Origin: Flavobacterium alkalisoli
GTDB lineage: Bacteria; Bacteroidota; Bacteroidia; Flavobacteriales; Flavobacteriaceae
Length of the DNA: 64,000 bases
Direction of reading: 5' to 3'
NCBI RefSeq assembly: GCF_008000935.1
Contig: NZ_CP042831.1
Location: 3,782,001-3,846,000 of the forward strand
Shown: positions 1-8,655 of the stretch, one piece after another
How positions within the stretch are numbered: position 1 is the first letter of the stretch
Layout of the letters: every line of letters starts with the position of its first letter
Made by a program: the position numbers and the translations under genes
Notes under the pieces: model-generated
Databases searched by the model: none
Seen by the model: the letters and a program-made list of their open reading frames with translations, nothing else
Told to the model about the DNA's origin: nothing

Positions 1-1
1 T

Positions 2-214
2 GATGACGAAACCAGAATATCACAACTCTTTGACTTACCTGTATGGTTTGTAGGACTAGCAACTGCATTAATAGCTGCAGTTTTTCTGGCAATAACAGTT
101 TTTAAGCTAATACCAAAACAACAACGCCTAACTTTTATTACAGCAGGTATTATTGGCAGCGGCTTTGGAGTTCTTATTTGGTTAAAGTATTTTGGTCCGG
201 TTATCCTTCCGTAG
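2..214 (+). CDS. C-terminal fragment of a membrane protein (partial)
   Basis: An open frame enters from the left edge and ends at a TAG at 212-214, leaving about 70 residues. The fragment has two hydrophobic stretches, each long enough to cross the membrane, separated by a short basic loop (KLIPKQQR), and ends shortly after the second one (YFGPVILP). This looks like the C-terminal end of a polytopic inner-membrane protein, but the family cannot be told from the tail alone. It runs convergently into the NUDIX gene; the 3' ends overlap by 14 bases. The start lies outside the window. Confidence 0.6.
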   Translation, partial: DDETRISQLFDLPVWFVGLATALIAAVFLAITVFKLIPKQQRLTFITAGIIGSGFGVLIWLKYFGPVILP

Positions 215-809
215 GTACCTTCATGTTCTCAAACAACAGTTTGATATTTTCATAAGAATTGGTCAAAGCCTCTTTAATCTGCTCAGGGTTAAGCCAGGCC
301 ACTTTTTCTATGCCTTCGTTTTCCTGTGCCTGTAGTTTACCCTTGTAATCGGTTTTCATTTCATACCAATGCGTTACCTTTAGCTTATAGTTGCCGTTTC
401 TTTTAAAAACATGATAGGTTTTTTGCAGCTTTTGGGTAATCTTAAGGTTCTTTACGCCGGTTTCTTCCTCAACTTCGCGTATTGCGGCATCTTCTATGCC
501 CTCCCCTTTCTCAATTCCGCCTTTAGGCAGGTCCCATTTTCCGTTACGGAAAATAAAAAGCACCTCCCCTTTTTTGTTGTATACGAGTCCGCCTCCGGCC
601 TTTGCCACCGGAATTTTCTCTTTAAGCTTCTTTAAGGTTTCCTTTTCATCGGGATGATAAAGAAAAGCTTTTTTAACCTTATTATTAAACATGCTTATAA
701 TAAGCTGCTCAATATCAACACTCTCTAACAGAAACATTTTAAAATCTGTTTCCTTCTCCACCTGGTTAGTTAAAAAAAGTGGCTTATCGTTAACAAAAAC
801 TTTATACAT
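201..809 (-). CDS. NUDIX hydrolase
   Basis: A 202-residue NUDIX-superfamily hydrolase, expected to cleave a nucleoside diphosphate linked to another group; the substrate cannot be inferred. The Nudix box is complete in the middle of the protein: GGIEKGEGIEDAAIREVEEE followed by TGV, matching Gx5Ex7REUxEExGU. The N-terminal ~75 residues (MYKVFVNDKPLFLTNQ...) precede the catalytic fold and are typical of the version found beside pyrE in flavobacteria. The start at 809 was chosen because the frame stays open further upstream only as a shadow of pyrE. Its ATG and the divergent pyrE ATG are separated by just seven bases (810-816), so the two genes must share or overlap control elements. Confidence 0.9.
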   Translation of the reverse strand: MYKVFVNDKPLFLTNQVEKETDFKMFLLESVDIEQLIISMFNNKVKKAFLYHPDEKETLKKLKEKIPVAKAGGGLVYNKKGEVLFIFRNGKWDLPKGGIEKGEGIEDAAIREVEEETGVKNLKITQKLQKTYHVFKRNGNYKLKVTHWYEMKTDYKGKLQAQENEGIEKVAWLNPEQIKEALTNSYENIKLLFENMKVPTEG

Positions 810-812
810 TTG
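805..812 (+). promoter_or_regulatory. -7 promoter element (TAnnTTTG) of pyrE
   Basis: TACATTTG matches the Bacteroidota -7 consensus TAnnTTTG. Its last G is only four bases before the pyrE ATG at 817, which predicts transcription starting at or next to the start codon. The element overlaps the start codon of the divergent NUDIX gene (807-809). No clear -33 TTG was found at the expected spacing. Confidence 0.6.
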
Positions 813-816
813 TACT

Positions 817-1458
817 ATGATTTTTAATACAGATACCGCTAAAAAAACAGCCGAATTGCTTTTACAAATAAACGCAATTAAATTAAATCCTAAAAATCCT
901 TTTACATGGGCTTCCGGATGGAAGTCTCCAATATATTGTGATAACAGGATTACGCTGTCGTTCCCCCCGATAAGAAACTTTATCAGAGAGGAGTTTGCAA
1001 AACATATAGAGAAGGAATATGGTAAGCCTGATGTAATTGCCGGAGTAGCTACCGGAGCCATTGGTATAGGTATGCTTGTGGCAGAACTTATGGGGCTTCC
1101 GTTTGTTTATGTTCGTCCTGAACCTAAAAAACACGGACGCCAAAATCAGGTAGAAGGCTTTTTACAAAAAGGCCAGAACGTGGTTGTGGTAGAAGACCTT
1201 ATCAGTACCGGAAAAAGCAGCCTTATGGCTGTAGAAGCCTTAAAAGAGGCAGGTGCTAACGTAAAAGGTATGGTTGCCATCTTTACTTATGGTTTTGATA
1301 TATCGGTACAAAACTTTAAAAATGCAGGGGTAAGACTAAATACTCTAGGTAATTATGACACGCTTTTAGACTTAGCGGTTGCCAAAAAATACATTACCGA
1401 AGACGAGCATGAAACCCTTAAGGAGTGGAGAAAAACCCCTGACACCTGGGGACAGTAA
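817..1458 (+). CDS. pyrE: orotate phosphoribosyltransferase
   Basis: A 213-residue orotate phosphoribosyltransferase that joins orotate to PRPP to make OMP in de novo pyrimidine synthesis (cytosolic). The PRPP-binding signature of type I PRTases is present as VVVVEDLISTGKSS, and the length is usual for PyrE. Other conserved blocks are NPFTWASGWKSPIYCDNR near the N-terminus and GVATGAIGIGMLVAE. The start at 817 gives the normal N-terminus MIFNTDTAKK; the open frame upstream lies antisense to the NUDIX gene and is not part of the protein. The SRPBCC gene follows after 22 bases, so the two are probably cotranscribed. The promoter -7 box lies almost on the start codon. Confidence 0.97.
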   Translation: MIFNTDTAKKTAELLLQINAIKLNPKNPFTWASGWKSPIYCDNRITLSFPPIRNFIREEFAKHIEKEYGKPDVIAGVATGAIGIGMLVAELMGLPFVYVRPEPKKHGRQNQVEGFLQKGQNVVVVEDLISTGKSSLMAVEALKEAGANVKGMVAIFTYGFDISVQNFKNAGVRLNTLGNYDTLLDLAVAKKYITEDEHETLKEWRKTPDTWGQ

Positions 1459-1480
1459 TTAATTTAGCTCAAAACATACT

Positions 1481-1873
1481 ATGAATTTAGAAAGCCCTAA
1501 AGTAACGGTTGAAAAACCTGCACAATATATTTTTGACGCACTTAGCGATGTAAAGAATTTTGAAAAACTTATGCCGGAAAACATTGCAAAGTTTGAGGTT
1601 ACCGGAGATGATTCTTTTATTTTCGCATTAAAAGGCATGCCTGAAATTAAACTTAAAATGAAGGAGAAAGCTGCTCCAAACAAACTGGTTCTTGGTGCTG
1701 CAAGCGATAAGCTTCCTTTTACCTTAACAGGTAATATTGATTCTGTATCAGATTCTTCAAGCGAGGTTCAGCTAAAGTTTGAAGGTGAGTTTAATGCTAT
1801 GATGGCCATGATGGTAAAAGGGCCTATAACCAAATTCATCGAAACACTTGCAAACAACATGCATAAGCTGTAA
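1481..1873 (+). CDS. SRPBCC-family protein
   Basis: A 130-residue cytosolic protein that looks like a small START/polyketide-cyclase (SRPBCC) fold: an N-terminal strand (SPKVTVEKPAQYIFDAL), a helix containing the usual 'D..N..K.MPE' pattern (SDVKNFEKLMPENI), central strands, and a long C-terminal helix (GPITKFIETLANNMHKL). SRPBCC proteins bind hydrophobic ligands in a deep pocket; nothing here shows which. It sits 22 bases after pyrE and directly before a strong terminator, so it ends that transcription unit. The family call rests on pattern and length and the specific role is unknown. Confidence 0.8.
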   Translation: MNLESPKVTVEKPAQYIFDALSDVKNFEKLMPENIAKFEVTGDDSFIFALKGMPEIKLKMKEKAAPNKLVLGAASDKLPFTLTGNIDSVSDSSSEVQLKFEGEFNAMMAMMVKGPITKFIETLANNMHKL

Positions 1874-1892
1874 CCAGCAATAAATACAAAAC

Positions 1893-1928
1893 AAAAAAGC
1901 CTTTTAGTTAGCCTAAAAGGCTTTTTTT
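1893..1928 (+). terminator. rho-independent terminator after pyrE-SRPBCC unit
   Basis: A near-perfect hairpin (GCCTTTTAG pairing with CTAAAAGGC across a five-base loop) is preceded by an A run and followed by seven Ts. It separates the pyrE unit from the next gene. Confidence 0.9.
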
Positions 1929-1964
1929 ATTACTTTTATCAAAATGAAATTTTTTAATTATCAG

Positions 1965-2495
1965 ATGAAAAGAATTATTACTGTTTTAGTTTTCACTTTA
2001 GGATTATTAAGCGCTACTGCCCAGGATGCCAATACCCAAAAAACAATGCTTACTCAGGTAAACAAGATGGGAAATGCATTTATTACAAAAGACTACAGCA
2101 GGTTTGCAGACTTTACATACCCAAAAGTCCTGAAAAATATGGGCGGAAGGGCTAAAATGATTGAAAAGATTAAAAAGGAGGTTGAAGGACTGGAAAAAGA
2201 CGGCATGACGTTCTTATCTATGGATTACGGAACACCTTCAAAAATATACAAAGTAGATAATACGCTGCAGTGCACACTGGTACAAATGATAAAACTAAAA
2301 GTTGAGGGTGGTACCCTTACAAGTAATTCTGTACTTCTTGCAATTTCAGAAAATGAAGGCAAAAACTGGTATTTCTTAGACACGGCAGGTTTTAACCTTC
2401 CTACTATGAAAACACTTATACCAAACCTAAGTGACGAACTGGAAATTCCCGGAAGAATGGATCCCGTTTTTGAACCGGATGAGAAAAAGGAGTAA
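1965..2495 (+). CDS. exported hypothetical protein
   Basis: A 176-residue protein (183 if the alternative ATG at 1944 is used) with a Sec-type signal peptide: MKRII, a hydrophobic core VLVFTLGLLS, and a likely cut after ATAQ. The mature part has no cysteine at the cleavage site, so it is probably periplasmic or secreted rather than a lipoprotein. It contains a helix-rich first half (MLTQVNKMGNAFITKDYSRF) reminiscent of small NTF2-like proteins, then beta-rich segments, but I do not recognise a defined family. I prefer the 1965 start because it leaves a short leader after the weak -7-like TACTTTTA at 1931; the 1944 start is possible. The stop overlaps the next ATG by one base, so it is coupled to the phosphoesterase. 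Confidence 0.75.
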   Translation: MKRIITVLVFTLGLLSATAQDANTQKTMLTQVNKMGNAFITKDYSRFADFTYPKVLKNMGGRAKMIEKIKKEVEGLEKDGMTFLSMDYGTPSKIYKVDNTLQCTLVQMIKLKVEGGTLTSNSVLLAISENEGKNWYFLDTAGFNLPTMKTLIPNLSDELEIPGRMDPVFEPDEKKE

Positions 2496-3241
2496 TGTCT
2501 AAAATTATTGCTCATATAACCGATACGCATCTTGGCGACCCTACTGCCATAGACAGGGGGGCTAACCCAAAGAAGAACCTTAAAGCCGTATTAGAACATA
2601 TAGCTTTAGACAAATTTGACGATATTGTTGTTACCGGTGATCTTGCAGACAAAGACGACCTGCACTGGTTTTTTGAAAAACTGGAAAACTATAAGCCCGG
2701 ATTTAAAATAACATTAGGCAATCACGACATTTTTTCTCAGGTAATTCCTTTTTACAAAAATACCAAAACAGAGGGTGAAGATGAATTATATTACTCTCAT
2801 GAGGATGAATTCTATAAATACATCTACATGGATTCCTCTTCGGGTGAAATAAGTGAACCTCAGTTAGCCTGGCTTTCACAGGAAATAAATACCCTAAAAC
2901 ATATAGTCCTTTTTGTACACCACCCTATTTTAGGCTTCCCTACAGGGATGGACACAACCTATCCGCTTAAAAACAGGGATACAGTAAACGATATACTACA
3001 GGAAAGCAGGCATAACATAACTGTTTTTTGTGGCCATTACCACATGCCTGACAAACGAACTGACAGAAAGATAACGCAATACATTACACCCTCTACAGCG
3101 TTTCAGGTAAAGAAGAATTCACCAACCATAGAAATCAACACCAACTCTTTTGCATACCGAATAATAACGCTGGAAGAGAACAGTATAAAAACAAGCCTTG
3201 TAACTAATTTCTACGACAGGTTTACGCAAAAATCCGGTTAA
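2495..3241 (+). CDS. metallophosphoesterase (Icc/CpdA-like)
   Basis: A 248-residue calcineurin-like metallophosphoesterase. All five metal-binding blocks are visible in order: DTHLGD near residue 10, GDLADKDD, GNHD, VHHP and GHYH. This arrangement is that of the Icc/CpdA class III cyclic-nucleotide phosphodiesterases, but the real substrate (cAMP, other cyclic or phosphodiester compound) cannot be decided from sequence. No signal peptide is seen, so it is probably cytosolic. Its ATG shares the final A of the upstream TAA (1-base overlap), implying translational coupling to the exported protein. Confidence 0.9.
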   Translation: MSKIIAHITDTHLGDPTAIDRGANPKKNLKAVLEHIALDKFDDIVVTGDLADKDDLHWFFEKLENYKPGFKITLGNHDIFSQVIPFYKNTKTEGEDELYYSHEDEFYKYIYMDSSSGEISEPQLAWLSQEINTLKHIVLFVHHPILGFPTGMDTTYPLKNRDTVNDILQESRHNITVFCGHYHMPDKRTDRKITQYITPSTAFQVKKNSPTIEINTNSFAYRIITLEENSIKTSLVTNFYDRFTQKSG

Positions 3242-3306
3242 AAATTTTATAAAGTAATACCATACTACCACTGTTTTAAGTAACTTACCATAAAACTCAC
3301 CTAATT

Positions 3307-4008
3307 ATGAAAAACTCAGACGACTTTGAATTTGAATACAACCTGGATGACGATATGGGAATGCAGGAGCTGGTAGAGATTCATGTTGGCGATTTAAATC
3401 TGCCAACGGGAAAAATCATTGCTTCCGATCCTTTCTTTACTTACGACCAGCGTCCGTTTAAGCGCAGTGTACTGCCAGACAAGTACCCGGTATACATTTA
3501 CATGGCACAAATAGACGAGGAGCATTACAGGGTAGCTTATGCTAAAATTAAGTTCAGGACCGAGGAAGCCTCAAAATGGGTGCTTGCCGTTACTGATGAT
3601 ATTACAAAAGAAGAACTTAACGAACTGGGAGAAGATGAATTTTTCGGATTCCCTGTAGACTCCGGTCTTGCCTGTTTTCTTGATGAAGAAACCAATGCAC
3701 AGCTAAATGCAAAAATGGATGCCCTTTTAGAGAAAGACCCTGAATCGAATTATTATGATGAAGTACTTTCGGAAGAGTTTAAAGCCTATTCGTCAAAAAA
3801 TAAGTTCTCGAGGAATTTAGGCGACTGGAACGACCATCGCCCAGATAAGGATTCTGACAATAACGTAATAATGTTTTCATCTGGCTGGGGAGACGGCTAC
3901 TACCCTTCTTACTGGGGATTAAACGAGAACGGAGACAATGTAGAGCTTGTAATTGATTTTCTGATCAATGAGTTTGAAGAAGATGACAATGATGAGGATT
4001 ATGATTAA
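3307..4008 (+). CDS. DUF4241 domain-containing protein
   Basis: A 233-residue acidic protein of the uncharacterised DUF4241 type, recognised by the LPTGKIIASDPFF block near residue 50 and the downstream SGLACFLDEE and GWGDGYYPSYWG blocks. It has no signal peptide or membrane segment. The C-terminus is extremely acidic (EFEEDDNDEDYD), as is the N-terminus. Its role is unknown; DUF4241 proteins are sometimes seen near toxin-immunity genes, but nothing like that is present here. It is convergent with birA and their 3' ends overlap by four bases. Confidence 0.85.
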   Translation: MKNSDDFEFEYNLDDDMGMQELVEIHVGDLNLPTGKIIASDPFFTYDQRPFKRSVLPDKYPVYIYMAQIDEEHYRVAYAKIKFRTEEASKWVLAVTDDITKEELNELGEDEFFGFPVDSGLACFLDEETNAQLNAKMDALLEKDPESNYYDEVLSEEFKAYSSKNKFSRNLGDWNDHRPDKDSDNNVIMFSSGWGDGYYPSYWGLNENGDNVELVIDFLINEFEEDDNDEDYD

Positions 4009-4733
4009 TAAAGCATTTGCAGCTCTTTAATCTTAAACTCTGCCATAGTGTCGTCCTCAAGTAGTAGCTCAAGGTTTCCGCTTCTTGTAACACCCTGTAT
4101 AATACCCATAAATTTTTTGTCATCCTTTTCAAAAGGCATTGGCACCCCTTTTTTATAAAGGTTTTTATGGTATGTTACCCATAAAGGGTCTACATTTTTA
4201 TGAAGCAGCGAAGCTACATTGCGTTTAAGGTTTGTTACAATACTTTCAAGAACATCTGTCTTGTCAAACTCATGCCCGCAAACAACTGCCAATGATGATG
4301 CTTTAGGCAACCCCTCAAAATCTGTTTGATTAACATTAAGCCCTATGCCCACAACCGAAAAAATTTCACCGCTGTTCTTAATGCTGTTCTCTATAAGTAT
4401 GCCGCCAATCTTTTTATTGCCTGCCAAAATGTCGTTAGGCCATTTAACCGAAAGTTTATCAACATTGTGCTTTTCAAGTGCCTGCAAAATACTTACGGCA
4501 ACAGCAACGTTGAGATTAAATATCTCGTTGATACCAAGAAGCAAATCTTTAATTAACACGCTAAAAGTAAGGTTTTTACCCGGTGCGGTGTTCCATTTGG
4601 CTCCCATTTGCCCTTTACCCTTAGTTTGGTTCTCGGCAACAACAACAGTAAAATTTTCCAGATACTGTGCACCCGACAGCGTTTTTAAATAGTCGTTAGT
4701 GGAGTTAATGGCATTGAGTTTGATAATATTCAT
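4005..4733 (-). CDS. birA: biotin--[acetyl-CoA-carboxylase] ligase
   Basis: A 242-residue biotin protein ligase that makes biotinyl-AMP and attaches biotin to the carrier protein of biotin-dependent carboxylases. Signature blocks are TKGKGQMGAKWNT (the adenylate-binding loop, GRGR-like), SVKWPNDILAGNKKIGGIL and VVGIGLNVNQ. It begins directly at the catalytic domain, so it lacks the N-terminal helix-turn-helix of E. coli BirA and is a class I, non-repressor ligase. It is divergent from rsfS across an 89-base gap and overlaps the DUF4241 gene by four bases at the 3' end. Confidence 0.95.
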   Translation of the reverse strand: MNIIKLNAINSTNDYLKTLSGAQYLENFTVVVAENQTKGKGQMGAKWNTAPGKNLTFSVLIKDLLLGINEIFNLNVAVAVSILQALEKHNVDKLSVKWPNDILAGNKKIGGILIENSIKNSGEIFSVVGIGLNVNQTDFEGLPKASSLAVVCGHEFDKTDVLESIVTNLKRNVASLLHKNVDPLWVTYHKNLYKKGVPMPFEKDDKKFMGIIQGVTRSGNLELLLEDDTMAEFKIKELQMLY

Positions 4734-4794
4734 TAAAAAACAAAATAACTTTTTTTAATACCTTATTAGGGTCAAAAGTAAATACAAAAAATGA

Positions 4795-4802
4795 TAACTT
4801 TG
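4795..4802 (+). promoter_or_regulatory. -7 promoter element (TAnnTTTG) of rsfS-ftsH
   Basis: TAACTTTG matches the TAnnTTTG consensus, 20 bases before the rsfS ATG, giving a predicted leader of roughly 15 bases. It lies in the divergent birA/rsfS gap. Confidence 0.65.
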
Positions 4803-4822
4803 TAGAATATATAAAATTTTAA

Positions 4823-5194
4823 ATGGCAAAAAAGAATATAAGCACCGATGTATTGTTAGCAAACATCATTAAAGGAATCGAAGAAGTTAAGGGTAGTGAT
4901 ATAGATATTCTGGATTTAAGAGCAATCGATAATACCGTGTGCGATTACTTTGTTATTTGCAACGGTACCTCAAATACACAGGTGAACGCTATTGTTCACT
5001 CAGTTCAAAAAACAGTTTCCAAAGAGTTAAAGGACAAACCATGGCATGTTGAAGGAACAGAAAACGGCGAATGGGTACTTATGGACTATGTAAACATCGT
5101 AGTTCATGTATTTCAAAAGCATATTCGTGAGTACTACAACATAGAAAGCCTTTGGGGTGATGCCAAAATTACTTCAATAGGAAACAACTACTAA
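4823..5194 (+). CDS. rsfS: ribosome silencing factor RsfS
   Basis: A 123-residue RsfS/Iojap-family protein, which binds ribosomal protein uL14 and blocks subunit joining in slow growth. Typical blocks are DIDILDLRAIDNTVCDYFVICNGTS (seen in pieces from residue 22), HVEGTENGEWVLMDY and VVHVFQKHIREYYNIESLW. Length fits the family. It is followed 13 bases later by ftsH, the usual neighbour in Bacteroidota, so the two are likely cotranscribed from the -7 element at 4795. Confidence 0.95.
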   Translation: MAKKNISTDVLLANIIKGIEEVKGSDIDILDLRAIDNTVCDYFVICNGTSNTQVNAIVHSVQKTVSKELKDKPWHVEGTENGEWVLMDYVNIVVHVFQKHIREYYNIESLWGDAKITSIGNNY

Positions 5195-5207
5195 TAAAAA
5201 AAAATTC

Positions 5208-7136
5208 ATGTCAAAAGATAATAAACCAAATAAGTTGAAGGTAAGCCCATGGCTTATATACGGCGGTATTTTCTTAATGTTTCTGGCTATTAATTTTTCA
5301 TTGAACGGTTCAATGTTAAACAGGTCAAAAACAATTTCGCTTTCAAAGTTTTATGAATATCTTGACAGCGGACAGATAGATAAAGTTGTTTCAAACAATA
5401 GCCAGGTAGAAGTTTACCTTAAAGAAGAAGCTTTAAAAAGCAAAGAACACGAAGGTGTAAGTGAAAATTTCCTTGGAGAACTAAATAAAGGACCCCAATA
5501 TAATGTAAACAAAGGACCTAAAAATGAAATATTCGACCAAAAGCTTTATGATGCAAGGTCCGAAGGAAAAATAAACGATTATTCTGTTGAACCTGAAAGC
5601 ATGATGGGCGACCTGTTGCTTACATTACTACCAATTGTTGTACTTATAGCATTATGGGTTTTCATGATGCGAAGAATGGCAGGTGGCGGTACCGGAGGTG
5701 GCGGAGGCCAGATATTTAATATAGGTAAATCTAAAGCCAAGCTTTTTGACGAGAAAAACGACATTAAAGTAACTTTTAAAGATGTTGCAGGCCTTGAAGG
5801 TGCTAAGGAAGAGATACAGGAAATCGTAGAGTTCCTTAAAAATCCTGAAAAATATACCAGTATAGGTGGTAAAATACCTAAAGGAGCATTACTTGTAGGC
5901 CCTCCGGGAACAGGTAAAACCCTACTTGCAAAAGCCGTTGCCGGCGAAGCTAAAGTACCTTTCTTCTCTCTTTCAGGTTCTGATTTTGTGGAGATGTTTG
6001 TTGGTGTGGGTGCTTCAAGGGTAAGAGACCTTTTCAAACAGGCTAAAGAAAAATCTCCTGCCATTATCTTTATCGATGAGATTGATGCGGTAGGACGTGC
6101 ACGAGGTAAAAACAACTTCTCAGGCTCTAACGATGAGCGTGAGAACACACTTAACCAGTTACTAACAGAAATGGATGGTTTTGGCACTAATACAAACGTA
6201 ATTGTATTGGCAGCTACTAACCGAGCCGATGTACTGGATAAAGCATTAATGCGTGCAGGACGTTTTGACAGGCAGATTTACGTAGACCTTCCGGATATCA
6301 GGGAGCGTAAAGAGATTTTTGAAGTACACTTAAAGCCGCTTAAAAAATCGGAAAATCTGGATACAGAATTCCTTGCAAAACAAACACCGGGATTCTCCGG
6401 TGCCGATATTGCAAACGTTTGTAACGAGGCTGCACTTATCGCTGCAAGAAAAGACAAAAAATCAGTAGACAAACAGGATTTCCTTGATGCTGTAGACAGG
6501 ATTGTAGGTGGTCTTGAAAAGAAAAATAAAATTATTACTCCAGAGGAGAAAAGAGCTATTGCCGTACACGAAGCCGGTCACGCAACTGTAAGCTGGATGC
6601 TTGAGCACGCTGCACCGCTTGTTAAGGTTACTATTGTACCGCGCGGACAAAGTCTTGGTGCTGCATGGTATCTACCGGAAGAGCGTTCTATTGTAAGGCC
6701 AGACCAAATGCTTGATGAAATGTGTGCCACAATGGGCGGACGTGCTGCCGAAAAGGTCATCTTCAACAAGATATCTACAGGAGCACTTAGCGACCTTGAA
6801 AAGGTTACTAAGCAGGCAAGAGCAATGGTTACTATTTATGGACTTAACGATAAGCTGGGTAATATTACCTACTACGATTCGTCAGGTCAAAGCGAGTACA
6901 ATTTCTCTAAACCATACTCTGAAGAGACAGCAAAGGTTATTGACGGAGAAATATCAGTACTTATAGAAGATCAATATAAGAGAGCTATAAATATACTTGA
7001 AGAGAACAGGGATAAGCTTTTAAAACTGGCTGATATCCTTATCGAAAAAGAAGTTATATTTAAAGACGACCTTGAAGATATTTTCGGTAAAAGGCCTTAT
7101 GAAAGACCAGATGCAGAAGTAGTTACAGAGGCATAA
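5208..7136 (+). CDS. ftsH: ATP-dependent zinc metalloprotease FtsH
   Basis: A 642-residue membrane-anchored AAA+ protease that degrades misfolded membrane proteins and regulators. Order of parts: a transmembrane segment near residues 12-31, a periplasmic domain, a second transmembrane segment near 136-155, a glycine-rich linker ([10 protein letters not shown]), Walker A GPPGTGKT at 231-238, Walker B IIFIDE near 286-291, the second region of homology ([20 protein letters not shown]) and the zinc motif HEAGH at 454-458. Everything needed for activity is intact. It ends just before a strong terminator, closing the rsfS-ftsH unit. Confidence 0.98.
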   Translation: MSKDNKPNKLKVSPWLIYGGIFLMFLAINFSLNGSMLNRSKTISLSKFYEYLDSGQIDKVVSNNSQVEVYLKEEALKSKEHEGVSENFLGELNKGPQYNVNKGPKNEIFDQKLYDARSEGKINDYSVEPESMMGDLLLTLLPIVVLIALWVFMMRRMAGGGTGGGGGQIFNIGKSKAKLFDEKNDIKVTFKDVAGLEGAKEEIQEIVEFLKNPEKYTSIGGKIPKGALLVGPPGTGKTLLAKAVAGEAKVPFFSLSGSDFVEMFVGVGASRVRDLFKQAKEKSPAIIFIDEIDAVGRARGKNNFSGSNDERENTLNQLLTEMDGFGTNTNVIVLAATNRADVLDKALMRAGRFDRQIYVDLPDIRERKEIFEVHLKPLKKSENLDTEFLAKQTPGFSGADIANVCNEAALIAARKDKKSVDKQDFLDAVDRIVGGLEKKNKIITPEEKRAIAVHEAGHATVSWMLEHAAPLVKVTIVPRGQSLGAAWYLPEERSIVRPDQMLDEMCATMGGRAAEKVIFNKISTGALSDLEKVTKQARAMVTIYGLNDKLGNITYYDSSGQSEYNFSKPYSEETAKVIDGEISVLIEDQYKRAINILEENRDKLLKLADILIEKEVIFKDDLEDIFGKRPYERPDAEVVTEA

Positions 7137-7161
7137 GCTCCAATAATCATAAATTATAGTA

Positions 7162-7202
7162 AAAATCTTAATTCAGTACCCATATTGAATTAAGATTTTT
7201 TT
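7162..7202 (+). terminator. rho-independent terminator after ftsH
   Basis: A 15-bp perfect inverted repeat (AAAAATCTTAATTCA with its complement) around a ten-base loop ends in a T run. The stem is AT-rich but long. The promoter of the next gene starts on its last bases. Confidence 0.85.
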
Positions 7203-7209
7203 ATCTTTG
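7202..7209 (+). promoter_or_regulatory. -7 promoter element (TAnnTTTG) of LUD-cdsA-psd unit
   Basis: TATCTTTG directly abuts the ftsH terminator T run and lies 34 bases before the LUD-protein ATG. A terminator and a new promoter are thus packed into about 50 bases. Confidence 0.65.
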
Positions 7210-7243
7210 GTTGAAATCTACAGATAAACGCGAATAATTAGGT

Positions 7244-7846
7244 ATGAGTCTTTTCAGAAAAATTTTTGGTACCCCCAATGATGCTTCAAACGAGGATAAA
7301 AACATGGAAACCAGTCCGTTTTTACCCGAGAAAGAAATACCTGCCGATGAATTATTCACCCACAACTTCAGAAAAAACGGCGGAAAATTTTTATACTGCG
7401 ACAACCTTACTGAGGTTCACGACCAGTTTTTGAACATTTTAGAGGAAAATGACTGGTTTGAATGTGAAGCTTTATGTTTTGAACCTAAGCTTTATAGTTT
7501 ACTGGACGAAAATAAACTTGAATACAACAAACCTTCTAAGCCGCTCTTTTTATTAGCAAGCTGCGAGAACCTTATTGCCGACGAGGGCTCTATACTGTTT
7601 TCATCAAACCAGATAAAACAGAACAAGCCTAACGAGCTGCCTCCAAATATTGTGATATTTGCTACAACCAGCCAGATTTTAAATTCTAAAAGCGACGGCC
7701 TTAGGGAGATCAAGAAGAAATACGACAGGGAATACCCTACCAACATCACCACTATTAAATACTTTGAAAAAGCCAAAGAAGAAGACTTCCTTCATTACGG
7801 AAGTGCGGCAAAAAACCTGTACCTTCTTCTGTTGGAAGACATGTAA
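7244..7846 (+). CDS. LUD domain protein (LutC/YkgG-like)
   Basis: A 200-residue protein of the LUD (lactate-utilisation, DUF162) type. The recognisable core is LASCENLIADEGSILFSSNQ in the second third, followed by PPNIVIFATTSQI, as in LutC-like proteins. The usual LutA/LutB iron-sulfur partners are not present nearby; instead it opens an operon with cdsA and psd, so a role in lactate oxidation is doubtful. Its first 45 residues (FRKIFGTPNDASNEDK...) are family-specific and probably flexible. cdsA starts two bases after its stop. Confidence 0.8.
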   Translation: MSLFRKIFGTPNDASNEDKNMETSPFLPEKEIPADELFTHNFRKNGGKFLYCDNLTEVHDQFLNILEENDWFECEALCFEPKLYSLLDENKLEYNKPSKPLFLLASCENLIADEGSILFSSNQIKQNKPNELPPNIVIFATTSQILNSKSDGLREIKKKYDREYPTNITTIKYFEKAKEEDFLHYGSAAKNLYLLLLEDM

Positions 7847-7848
7847 TA

Positions 7849-8655
7849 ATGAACGAAAGCGTAACAAGGACACTATCAGGAATTGTATACATAATCCTGC
7901 TTATAGCCTCTACCCTATATTCCGAAATAAGCTTCCTGGTCCTTTTTGGGCTTTTTATGCTTCTGTCGGTTTTAGAGTTTTGCAATCTTGTTAGCTTCAA
8001 TAAGCTTCATGCCCTGCTTTTAGCAGCATTATTCATTATATATACTCTTTTCGCAAAAAATAATCTAGGAAACAACATTACCATAAACCTGGCTACATTA
8101 ATAATTTCGGTCACCTTAATACTGGACCTGTTTAAAAATGGGGCATCAGGCCAAAGAAACGATACTGCGAAAGCAGTACTGCTTATCGGTTATGTAATAC
8201 TCCCTTTTGTATTACTTGCCAAATATCCTTTTAAAGGGGCAGAATACAATCCTTACCTTATAATAGGTGCGTTTATAATAATATGGACTAACGATACTTT
8301 TGCCTATATAATAGGCAAAACAATGGGCAGGACTAAACTGTTTGAACGTATTTCACCTAAAAAAACCATAGAAGGCTTTTTAGGAGGATTAATATTTGCA
8401 CTTATAGGAAGTTACATACTTAGTATCTTTTATAATTTTCAGTCGGCTGCCGTATGGATGGGCGCCGGAACTATCCTTGTAATCTTCGGTACACTGGGCG
8501 ATTTAGTGGAATCTAAATTTAAGCGTGTTGCCGGTGTGAAGGACAGCGGTAATATTATGCCTGGTCACGGAGGTATACTTGACAGGCTGGATAGTATTAT
8601 TTTTGCAATACCTTTTCTATTTTTGTATTATCAAATAATAAATTATGTTTCATAA
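7849..8655 (+). CDS. cdsA: phosphatidate cytidylyltransferase
   Basis: A 268-residue polytopic inner-membrane enzyme that makes CDP-diacylglycerol from phosphatidic acid and CTP, the entry step to phosphatidylserine/phosphatidylethanolamine synthesis. About seven hydrophobic segments are visible. The CDP-diglyceride synthetase signature is at the C-terminus (KDSGNIMPGHGGILDRLDS), with the preceding LGDLVESKFKR. It starts two bases after the LUD gene and its 3' end overlaps psd by 11 bases, so translation is coupled. Confidence 0.97.
   Translation: MNESVTRTLSGIVYIILLIASTLYSEISFLVLFGLFMLLSVLEFCNLVSFNKLHALLLAALFIIYTLFAKNNLGNNITINLATLIISVTLILDLFKNGASGQRNDTAKAVLLIGYVILPFVLLAKYPFKGAEYNPYLIIGAFIIIWTNDTFAYIIGKTMGRTKLFERISPKKTIEGFLGGLIFALIGSYILSIFYNFQSAAVWMGAGTILVIFGTLGDLVESKFKRVAGVKDSGNIMPGHGGILDRLDSIIFAIPFLFLYYQIINYVS

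Noticed and set aside
810..1061. N-terminal extension of the NUDIX frame up to 1061
   Set aside because: It lies entirely antisense to pyrE and lacks any family similarity; the start at 809 gives the normal protein.
5579..6187. 202-codon open frame antisense to ftsH
   Set aside because: Composition-driven shadow of ftsH on the other strand; low-complexity Ser/Pro-rich and without ribosome-binding context.
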